A stretch of 64,000 nt of DNA from Auanema rhodensis (taxonomy: Eukaryota; Nematoda; Chromadorea; Rhabditida; Rhabditidae), in NCBI GenBank assembly GCA_964057225.1, contig OZ059900.1:18801638-18865637 (forward strand). The letters run 5' to 3'. Position numbers and translations under genes: made by a program. Below the pieces are notes generated by a model. The model was given only the letters and a program-made list of their open reading frames with translations. It was not told where the DNA came from and searched no databases. Below are positions 54,643 to 64,000 of the stretch, one piece after another; position 1 is the stretch's first letter; each line of letters opens with the position of its first letter.

Positions 54643-54657
54643 TTTTTTTCTTTTTTT
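54643..54657. other. T-rich F-to-R junction tract 3
   Basis: Same seven-T, C, seven-T tract, followed by reverse monomer with gtgcgaac. Confidence 0.85.
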
Positions 54658-55750
54658 CTAACCCCTGTTTTTTTGTCGTGAAAGTGGAACTAGACGTTGT
54701 GCGAACAATTTTGAGCTAGGTTTCATTGACATTGCATGAGTTTGAACACATGAAATCGTAAGTCAAAACCTTGTTTACAGCGAAATTTCCAAAAACTGGT
54801 TTTCCAGCATGATAAAATATTTCTCATGGGAAATACTGTGTTTTTGTATTTTTCTAGTGTTCAGCATGTAAAATGCTTCATTTTAGTATGTAACACGCTG
54901 AAATTCGTTGCATTTGACGACTCATATGAACAAAAATCGATTTAATCAATATTAGCCATAAGGGGCGTGCCCTCAGAATATGCTAATTTCCTTAATTTTC
55001 TAACCCCTGTTTTTTTGTCGTGAAAGTGGAACTAGACGTTGTACAAACAATTTTGAGCTAGGTTTCATTGACATTGCATGAGTTTGAACACATGAAATCG
55101 TAAGTCAAAACCTTGTTTACAGCGAAATTTCCAAAAACTGGTTTTCCAGCATGATAAAATATTTCTCATGGGAAATACTGTGTTTTTGTATTTTTCTAGT
55201 GTTCAGCATGTAAAATGCTTCATTTTAGTATGTAACACGCTGAAATTCGTTGCATTTGACGACTCATATGAACAAAAATCGATTTAATCAATATTAGCCA
55301 TAAGGGGCGTGCCCTCAGAATATGCTAATTTCCTTAATTTTCTACCCCCTGTTTTTTTGTCGTGAAAGTGGAACTAGACGTTGTACAAACAATTTTGAGC
55401 TAGGTTTCATTGACATTGCATGAGTTTGAACACATGAAATCGTAAGTCAAAACCTTGTTTACAGCGAAATTTCCAAAAACTGGTTTTCCAGCATAATAAA
55501 ATATTTCTCATGAGAAATACTGTGTTTTTGTATTTTTCTAGTGTTCAGCATGTGAAATGCTTCATTTTAGTATGTAACACGCTGAAATTCGTTGCATTTG
55601 ACGACTCATATGAACAAAAATCGATTTAATCAATATTAGCCATAAGGGGCGTGCCCTCAGAATATGCTAATTTCCTTAATTTTCTAACCCCTGTATTGTT
55701 GTCGTTAAAGTGGAACTAGACGTTGTAGGAACAATTTTGAGCTAGGTTTC
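54658..55750 (-). repeat. Short reverse array between blocks 3 and 4
   Basis: About three reverse monomers. Two carry ccagcatgataaaa and gtacaaac, and one has the private tctaccccctg at 55341. The same series follows block 4 at +2047 bp (tctacc at 57388). The final monomer is the usual ctgtattgttg unit that precedes every palindromic junction. Confidence 0.92.
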
Positions 55751-55937
55751 AAATTTCCAAAAACTGGTTTTCCAGCATAATAAAATATTTCTCATGGGAA
55801 ATACTGTGTTTTTGTATTTTTCTAGTGTTCAGCATGTAAAATGCTTCATTTTAGTATGTAACACGCTGAAATACAAAAACACAGTATTTCCCATGAGAAA
55901 TATTTTATTATGCTGGAAAACCAGTTTTTGGAAATTT
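55751..55937. repeat. Palindromic R-to-F junction 4
   Basis: Fourth identical hairpin junction. The chance ORF is 55794-55997. The first forward monomer after it has aaatcgttcg (near 56010) instead of aaattgttcg. Confidence 0.93.
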
Positions 55938-56689
55938 CGCTGTAAACAAGGTTTTGACTTACGATTTCATGTGTTCAAACTCATGCAATGTCAATGAAAC
56001 CTAGCTCAAAATCGTTCGTACAACGTCTAGTTCCACTTTCACGACAAAAAAACAGGGGTTAGAAAATTAAGGAAATTAGCATATTCTGAGGGCACGCCCC
56101 TTATGGCTAATATTGATTAAATCGATTTTTGTTCATATGAGTCGTCAAATGCAACGAATTTCAGCGTGTTACATACTAAAATGAAGCATTTTACATGCTG
56201 AACACTAGAAAAATACAAAAACACAGTATTTCCCATGAGAAATATTTTATTATGCTGGAAAACCAGTTTTTGGAAATTTCGCTGTAAACAAGGTTTTGAC
56301 TTACGATTTCATGTGTTCAAACTCATGCAATGTCAATGAAACCTAGCTCAAAATTGTTCCTACAACGTCTAGTTCCACTTTCACGACAACAAAACAGGGG
56401 TTAGAAAATTAAGGAAATTAGCATATTCTGAGGGCACGCCCCTTATGGCTAATATTGATTAAATCGATTTTTGTTCATATGAGTCGTCAAATGCAACGAA
56501 TTTCAGCGTGTTACATACTAAAATGAAGCATTTCACATGCTGAACACTAGAAAAATACAAAAACACAGTATTTCCTATGAGAAATATTTTATTATGCTGG
56601 AAAACCAGTTTTTTGAAATTTCGCTGTAAACAAGGTTTTGACTTACGATTTCATGTGTTCAAACTCATGCAATGTCAATGAAACCTAGC
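55869..56689 (+). repeat. Inverted forward block 4 (~2.4 monomers, shortened)
   Basis: Forward island of 821 bp. Compared with blocks 1-3 it lacks the middle 341-bp monomer (gacaaaaaac type) and carries caacgaattt instead of caactaattt. The last monomer has the shared gttttttgaaat. Loss of exactly one repeat unit points to unequal exchange or replication slippage. Confidence 0.91.
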
Positions 56690-56704
56690 TTTTTTTCTTT
56701 TTTT
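56690..56704. other. T-rich F-to-R junction tract 4
   Basis: Fourth copy of the same tract and the last orientation change in the window. Confidence 0.85.
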
Positions 56705-59700
56705 CTAACCCCTGTTTTTTTGTCGTGAAAGTGGAACTAGACGTTGTGCGAACAATTTTGAGCTAGGTTTCATTGACATTGCATGAGTTTGAACACATGA
56801 AATCGTAAGTCAAAACCTTGTTTACAGCGAAATTTCCAAAAACTGGTTTTCCAGCATGATAAAATATTTCTCATGGGAAATACTGTGTTTTTGTATTTTT
56901 CTAGTGTTCAGCATGTAAAATGCTTCATTTTAGTATGTAACACGCTGAAATTCGTTGCATTTGACGACTCATATGAACAAAAATCGATTTAATCAATATT
57001 AGCCATAAGGGGCGTGCCCTCAGAATATGCTAATTTCCTTAATTTTCTAACCCCTGTTTTTTTGTCGTGAAAGTGGAACTAGACGTTGTACAAACAATTT
57101 TGAGCTAGGTTTCATTGACATTGCATGAGTTTGAACACATGAAATCGTAAGTCAAAACCTTGTTTACAGCGAAATTTCCAAAAACTGGTTTTCCAGCATG
57201 ATAAAATATTTCTCATGGGAAATACTGTGTTTTTGTATTTTTCTAGTGTTCAGCATGTAAAATGCTTCATTTTAGTATGTAACACGCTGAAATTCGTTGC
57301 ATTTGACGACTCATATGAACAAAAATCGATTTAATCAATATTAGCCATAAGGGGCGTGCCCTCAGAATATGCTAATTTCCTTAATTTTCTACCCCCTGTT
57401 TTTTTGTCGTGAAAGTGGAACTAGACGTTGTACAAACAATTTTGAGCTAGGTTTCATTGACATTGCATGAGTTTGAACACATGAAATCGTAAGTCAAAAC
57501 CTTGTTTACAGCGAAATTTCCAAAAACTGGTTTTCCAGCATAATAAAATATTTCTCATGAGAAATACTGTGTTTTTGTATTTTTCTAGTGTTCAGCATGT
57601 AAAATGCTTCATTTTAGTATGTAACACGCTGAAATTCGTTGCATTTGACGACTCATATGAACAAAAATCGATTTAATCAATATTAGCCATAAGGGGCGTG
57701 CCCTCAGAATATGCTAATTTCCTTAATTTTCTAACCCCTGTTTTTTTGTCGTGAAAGTGGAACTAGACGTTGTACAAACAATTTTGAGCTAGGTTTCATT
57801 GACATTGCATGAGTTTGAACACATGAAATCGTAAGTCAAAACCTTGTTTACAGCGAAATTTCCAAAAACTGGTTTTCCAGCATAATAAAATATTTCTCAT
57901 GAGAAATACTGTGTTTTTGTATTTTTCTAGTGTTCAGCATGTAAAATGCTTCATTTTAGTATGTAACACGCTGAAATTCGTTGCATTTGACGACTCATAT
58001 GAACAAAAATCGATTTAATCAATATTAGCCATAAGGGGCGTGCCCTCAGAATATGCTAATTTCCTTAATTTTCTAACCCCTGTTTTTTTGTCGTGAAAGT
58101 GGAACTAGACGTTGTACGAACAATTTTGAGCTAGGTTTCATTGACATTGCATGAGTTTGAACACATGAAATCGTAAGTCAAAACCTTGTTTACAGCGAAA
58201 TTTCCAAAAACTGCTTTTCCAGCATAATAAAATATTTCTCATGGGAAATACTGTGTTTTTGTATTTTTCTAGTGTTCAGCATGTAAAATGCTTCATTTTA
58301 GTATGTAACACGCTGAAATTCGTTGCATTTGACGACTCATATGAACAAAAATCGATTTAATCAATATTAGCCATAAGGGGCGTGCCCTCAGAATATGCTA
58401 ATTTCCTTAATTTTCTAACCCCTGTTTTTTTGTCGTGAAAGTGGAACTAGACGTTGTACAAACAATTTTGAGCTAGGTTTCATTGACATTGCATGAGTTT
58501 GAACACATGAAATCGTAAGTCAAAACCTTGTTTACAGCGAAATTTCCAAAAACTGGTTTTCCAGCATAGTAAAATATTTCTCATGAGAAATACTGTGTTT
58601 TTGTATTTTTCTAGTGTTCAGCATGTAAAATGCTTCATTTTAGTATGTAACACGCTGAAATTCGTTGCATTTGACGACTCATATGAACAAAAATCGATTT
58701 AATCAATATTAGCCATAAGGGGCGTGCCCTCAGAATATGCTAATTTCCTTAATTTTCTAACCCCTGTTTTTTTGTCGTGAAAGTGGAACTAGACGTTGTA
58801 CGAACAATTTTGAGCTAGGTTTCATTGACATTGCATGAGTTTGAACACATGAAATCGTAAGTCAAAACCTTGTTTACAGCGAAATTTCCAAAAACTGGTT
58901 TTCCAGCATAATAAAATATTTCTCATGGGAAATACTGTGTTTTTGTATTTTTCTAGTGTTCAGCATGTAAAATGCTTCATTTTAGTATGTAACACGCTGA
59001 AATTCGTTGCATTTGACGACTCATATGAACAAAAATCGATTTAATCAATATTAGCCATAAGGGGCGTGCCCTCAGAATATGCTAATTTCCTTAATTTTCT
59101 AACCCCTGTTTTTTTGTCGTGAAAGTGGAACTAGACGTTGTACAAACAATTTTGAGCTAGGTTTCATTGACATTGCATGAGTTTGAACACATGAAATCGT
59201 AAGTCAAAACCTTGTTTACAGCGAAATTTCCAAAAACTGGTTTTCCAGCATAATAAAATATTTCTCATGAGAAATACTGTGTTTTTGTATTTTTCTAGTG
59301 TTCAGCATGTAAAATGCTTCATTTTAGTATGTAACACGCTGAAATTCGTTGCATTTGACGACTCATATGAACAAAAATCGATTTAATCAATATTAGCCAT
59401 AAGGGGCGTGCCCTCAGAATATGCTAATTTCCTTAATTTTCTAACCCCTGTTTTTTTGTCGTGAAAGTGGAACTAGACGTTGTACAAACAATTTTGAGCT
59501 AGGTTTCATTGACATTGCATGAGTTTGAACACATGAAATCGTAAGTCAAAACCTTGTTTACAGCGAAATTTCCAAAAACTGGTTTTCCAGCATAATAAAA
59601 TATTTCTCATGAGAAATACTGTGTTTTTGTATTTTTCTAGTGTTCAGCATGTAAAATGCTTCATTTTAGTATGTAACACGCTGAAATTCGTTGCATTTGA

Positions 59701-62700
59701 CGACTCATATGAACAAAAATCGATTTAATCAATATTAGCCATAAGGGGCGTGCCCTCAGAATATGCTAATTTCCTTAATTTTCTAACCCCTGTTTTTTTG
59801 TCGTGAAAGTGGAACTAGACGTTGTACGAACAATTTTGAGCTAGGTTTCATTGACATTGCATGAGTTTGAACACATGAAATCGTAAGTCAAAACCTTGTT
59901 TACAGCGAAATTTCCAAAAACTGGTTTTCCAGCATAATAAAATATTTCTCATGGGAAATACTGTGTTTTTGTATTTTTCTAGTGTTCAGCATGTAAAATG
60001 CTTCATTTTAGTATGTAACACGCTGAAATTCGTTGCATTTGACGACTCATATGAACAAAAATCGATTTAATCAATATTAGCCATAAGGGGCGTGCCCTCA
60101 GAATATGCTAATTTCCTTAATTTTCTAACCCCTGTTTTTTTGTCGTGAAAGTGGAACTAGACGTTGTACGAACAATTTTGAGCTAAGTTTCATTGACATT
60201 GCATGAGTTTGAACACATGAAATCGTAAGTCAAAACCTTGTTTACAGCGAAATTTCCAAAAACTGGTTTTCCAGCATAATAAAATATTTCTCATGGGAAA
60301 TACTGTGTTTTTGTTTTTTTCTAGTGTTCAGCATGTAAAATGCTTCATTTTAGTATGTAACACGCTGAAATTCGTTGCATTTGACGACTCATATGAACAA
60401 AAATCGATTTAATCAATATTAGCCATAAGGGGCGTGCCCTCAGAATATGCTAATTTCCTTAATTTTCTAACCCCTGTTTTTTTGTCGTGAAAGTGGAACT
60501 AGACGTTGTACGAACAATTTTGAGCTAGGTTTCATTGACATTGCATGAGTTTGAACACATGAAATCGTAAGTCAAAACCTTGTTTACAGCGAAATTTCCA
60601 AAAACTGGTTTTCCAGCATAATAAAATATTTCTCATGGGAAATACTGTGTTTTTGTATTTTTCTAGTGTTCAGCATGTAAAATGTTTCATTTTAGTTTGT
60701 AACACGCTGAAATTCGTTGCATTTGACGACTCATATGAACAAAAATCGATTTAATTAATATTAGCCATAAGGGGCGTGCCCTCAGAATATGCTAATTTCC
60801 TTAATTTTCTAACCCCTGTTTTTTTGTCGTGAAAGTGGAACTAGACGTTGTACGAACAATTTTGAGCTAGGTTTCATTGACATTGCATGAGTTTGAACAC
60901 ATGAAATCGTAAGTCAAAACCTTGTTTACAGCGAAATTTCCAAAAACTGGTTTTCCAGCATAATAAAATATTTCTCATGGGAAATACTGTGTTTTTGTAT
61001 TTTTCTAGTGTTCAGCATGTAAAATGCTTCATTTTAGTATGTAACACGCTGAAATTCGTTGCATTTGACGACTCATATGAACAAAAATCGATTTAATCAA
61101 TATTAGCCATAAGGGGCGTGCCCTCAGAATATGCTAATTTCCTTAATTTTCTAACCCCTGTTTTTTTGTCGTGAAAGTGGAACTAGACGTTGTACGAACA
61201 ATTTTGAGCTAGGTTTCATTGACATTGCATGAGTTTGAACACATGAAATCGTAAGTCAAAACCTTGTTTACAGCGAAATTTCCAAAAACTGGTTTTCCAG
61301 CATAATAAAATATTTCTCATGGGAAATACTGTGTTTTTGTATTCTTCTAGTGTTCAGCATGTAAAATGCTTCATTTTAGTATGTAACACGCTGAAATTCG
61401 TTGCATTTGACGACTCATATGAACAAAAATCGATTTAATCAATATTAGCCATAAGGGGCGTGCCCTCAGAATATGCTAATTTCCTTAATTTTCTAACCCC
61501 TGTTTTTTTGTCGTGAAAGTGGAACTAGACGTTGTACGAACAATTTTGAGCTAAGTTTCATTGACATTGCATGAGTTTGAACACATGAAATCGTAAGTCA
61601 AAACCTTGTTTACAGCGAAATTTCCAAAAACTGGTTTTCCAGCATAATAAAATATTTCTCATGGGAAATACTGTGTTTTTGTTTTTTTCTAGTGTTCAGC
61701 ATGTAAAATGCTTCATTTTAGTATGTAACACGCTGAAATTCGTTGCATTTGACGACTCATATGAACAAAAATCGATTTAATTAATATTAGCCATAAGGGG
61801 CGTGCCCTCAGAATATGCTAATTTCCTTAATTTTCTAACCCCTGTTTTTTTGTCGTGAAAGTGGAACTAGACGTTGTACGAACAATTTTGAGCTAGGTTT
61901 CATTGACATTGCATGAGTTTGAACACATGAAATCGTAAGTCAAAACCTTGTTTACAGCGAAATTTCCAAAAACTGGTTTTCCAGCATAATAAAATATTTC
62001 TCATGGGAAATACTGTGTTTTTGTATTTTTCTAGTGTTCAGCATGTAAAATGCTTCATTTTAGTATGTAACACGCTGAAATTCGTTGCATTTGACGACTC
62101 ATATGAACAAAAATCGATTTAATCAATATTAGCCATAAGGGGCGTGCCCTCAGAATATGCTAATTTCCTTAATTTTCTAACCCCTGTTTTTTTGTCGTGA
62201 AAGTGGAACTAGACGTTGTACGAACAATTTTGAGCTAGGTTTCATTGACATTGCATGAGTTTGAACACATGAAATCGTAAGTCAAAACCTTGTTTACAGC
62301 GAAATTTCCAAAAACTGGTTTTCCAGCATAATAAAATATTTCTCATGGGAAATACTGTGTTTTTGTATTCTTCTAGTGTTCAGCATGTAAAATGCTTCAT
62401 TTTAGTATGTAACACGCTGAAATTCGTTGCATTTGACGACTCATATGAACAAAAATCGATTTAATCAATATTAGCCATAAGGGGCGTGCCCTCAGAATAT
62501 GCTAATTTCCTTAATTTTCTAACCCCTGTTTTTTTGTCGTGAAAGTGGAACTAGACGTTGTACGAACAATTTTGAGCTAGGTTTCATTGACATTGCATGA
62601 GTTTGAACACATGAAATCGTAAGTCAAAACCTTGTTTACAGCGAAATTTCCAAAAACTGGTTTTCCAGCATAATAAAATATTTCTCATGGGAAATACTGT

Positions 62701-64000
62701 GTTTTTGTATTTTTCTAGTGTTCAGCATGTAAAATGCTTCATTTTAGTATGTAACACGCTGAAATTCGTTGCATTTGACGACTCATATGAACAAAAATCG
62801 ATTTAATCAATATTAGCCATAAGGGGCGTGCCCTCAGAATATGCTAATTTCCTTAATTTTCTAACCCCTGTTTTTTTGTCGTGAAAGTGGAACTAGACGT
62901 TGTACAAACAATTTTGAGCTAGGTTTCATTGACATTGCATGAGTTTGAAAACATGAAATCGTAAGTCAAAACCTTGTTTACAGCGAAATTTCCAAAAACT
63001 GGTTTTCCAGCATAATAAAATATTTCTCATGAGAAATACTGTGTTTTTGTATTTTTCTAGTGTTCAGCATGTAAAATGCTTCATTTTAGTATGTAACACG
63101 CTGAAATTCGTTGCATTTGACGACTCATATGAACAAAAATCGATTTAATCAATATTAGCCATAAGGGCCGTGCCCTCAGAATATGCTAATTTCCTTAATT
63201 TTCTAACCCCTGTTTTTTTGTCGTGAAAGTGGAACTAGACGTTGTACGAACAATTTTGAGCTAGGTTTCATTGACATTGCATGAGTTTGAACACATGAAA
63301 TCGTAAGTCAAAACCTTGTTTACAGCGAAATTTCCAAAAACTGGTTTTCCAGCATAATAAAATATTTCTCATGGGAAATACTGTGTTTTTGTATTTTTCT
63401 AGTGTTCAGCATGTAAAATGCTTCATTTTAGTATGTAACACGCTGAAATTCGTTGCATTTGACGACTCATATGAACAAAAATCGATTTAATCAATATTAG
63501 CCATAAGGGGCGTGCCCTCAGAATATGCTAATTTCCTTAATTTTCTAACCCCTGTTTTTTTGTCGTGAAAGTGGAACTAGACGTTGTACAAACAATTTTG
63601 AGCTAGGTTTCATTGACATTGCATGAGTTTGAACACATGAAATCGTAAGTCAAAACCTTGTTTACAGCGAAATTTCCAAAAACTGGTTTTCCAGCATAAT
63701 AAAATATTTCTCATGAGAAATACTGTGTTTTTGTATTTTTCTAGTGTTCAGCATGTAAAATGCTTCATTTTAGTATGTAACACGCTGAAATTCGTTGCAT
63801 TTGACGACTCATATGAACAAAAATCGATTTAATCAATATTAGCCATAAGGGGCGTGCCCTCAGAATATGCTAATTTCCTTAATTTTCTAACCCCTGTTTT
63901 TTTGTCGTGAAAGTGGAACTAGACGTTGTACGAACAATTTTGAGCTAGGTTTCATTGACATTGCATGAGTTTGAACACATGAAATCGTAAGTCAAAACCT
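56705..64000 (-). repeat. Terminal reverse-orientation array, exact 342-bp period
   Basis: The C of gggcgtgccc lies at 57013 and 63853, exactly 20 x 342 bp apart, so no length variant is present here. Monomers are more uniform than elsewhere. Variants gtacaaac and catgagaaat are mostly linked in the same monomer, and gtacgaac goes with catgggaaat. The array continues beyond the window. Confidence 0.95.
60183..62400 (-). repeat. Overlapping 3-mer and 4-mer duplications
   Basis: ctaagtttc (60183/61551) and tttgttttttt (about 60311/61679) repeat at 1368 bp, that is four monomers. ttaattaatatt (60751/61777) and attcttctag (61341/62367) repeat at 1026 bp, three monomers. The pattern requires at least two overlapping local duplications. 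Confidence 0.8.

Larger units (their letters stand above)
48896..54657. repeat. Large segmental duplication, copy 2 (offset 9906 bp)
   Basis: Partner of 38990-44751, with the same sequence of rare markers and the same inversion block. Differences such as gtgaaatg at about 51112 against gtaaaatg at about 41206 show that the copies have begun to diverge. This argues against a simple assembly duplication, though it does not exclude one. Confidence 0.83.
55678..57592. repeat. Partial tandem copy of the block-3 region
   Basis: The palindromic junction recurs 2388 bp after the third, and everything after the middle of the forward block recurs at +2047 bp. This copy therefore equals about 53290-55545 minus one 341-bp monomer. 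Markers: ctgtattgttg 53304/55692, T-rich tract 54643/56690, tctacc 55341/57388, catgagaaat 55509/57556. After that the variants diverge (gtgaaatg against gtaaaatg). Confidence 0.84.
1..64000. repeat. Satellite DNA array, 342-bp monomer, filling the window
   Basis: The same roughly 342-bp unit runs from the first to the last base with no gap. A convenient phase marker is gcatattctgagggcacg, seen at 1, 343, 685 and so on in the left array, and as its reverse complement further right. My hand count of the first unit gives 117 G+C in 342, about 34%. Copies differ from each other at only a few positions. About 187 units fit in the window. There is no inserted unique sequence, transposon terminus, telomere-like repeat or structural RNA. 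Tandem units of this size and homogeneity are typical of eukaryotic satellites in (peri)centromeric heterochromatin or dispersed satellite blocks. An insect, possibly tenebrionid, origin is my inference from size and base composition; the family name is not established. Confidence 0.97.

Noticed and set aside
1-64000. CRISPR array
   Set aside because: Repeats are regular, but units are 342 bp and contiguous, with no short repeat/unique spacer alternation and no cas genes.
1-64000. Alpha satellite (171 bp) because 342 = 2 x 171
   Set aside because: The monomer does not read as alpha satellite, and the two halves are not clearly homologous; the length coincidence alone is not evidence.

Overview
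The whole 64 kb window is one satellite-DNA array. A 342-bp monomer (about 34% G+C by my hand count of the first copy) repeats about 187 times head to tail. No unique sequence, credible gene, transposon, tRNA or rRNA interrupts it. This is eukaryotic centromeric, pericentromeric or other satellite-type DNA. The AT-rich, roughly 340-bp monomer in highly homogenised multi-kb blocks would suit an insect, and a tenebrionid beetle such as Tribolium (which carries several abundant satellites of about 170-360 bp) is a reasonable guess. I could not run a search, so both the species and the satellite family name remain unproven.

Layout. (1) 1-17208: forward array (F, the orientation of base 1), with 50 consecutive monomers all exactly 342 bp. 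(2) 17208/17209: abrupt flip to reverse orientation (R). (3) 17209-43456: reverse array of about 77 monomers. Ten of them are 341 bp, and every length change comes from loss of one T in a single T-run. (4) 43457-56704: a complex zone in which a short F block (about 1.16 kb in three copies, 0.82 kb in the fourth) is embedded four times in R array. Each block is entered through an identical palindromic junction (69-bp perfect arms, 49-nt spacer, with a 58-bp deletion beside it). Each is left through an identical 15-base junction tract of seven T, one C and seven T. (5) 56705-64000: uninterrupted R array with exact 342-bp spacing.

Diagnostic base variants show nested higher-order repeats and segmental duplications: 7-mer (2394 bp) and 6-mer (2052 bp) repeats in the F array; 8-mer (2735 bp) repeats plus a 2-mer (683 bp) insertion in the R array; a 5-mer (1710 bp) unit, and 4098-, 9906- and 2388-bp copies, in the palindrome zone; and 3-mer and 4-mer repeats at the right end. 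The four inverted blocks therefore look like one original rearrangement that was later copied by unequal exchange or amplification.

Within the monomer, variation is concentrated at about a dozen positions. Stretches of about 77 bp and 44 bp stay almost invariant. The longer one contains a degenerate CENP-B-box-like motif. The few ORFs over 60 codons are by-products of satellite variation or of the palindromic junctions, not genes.
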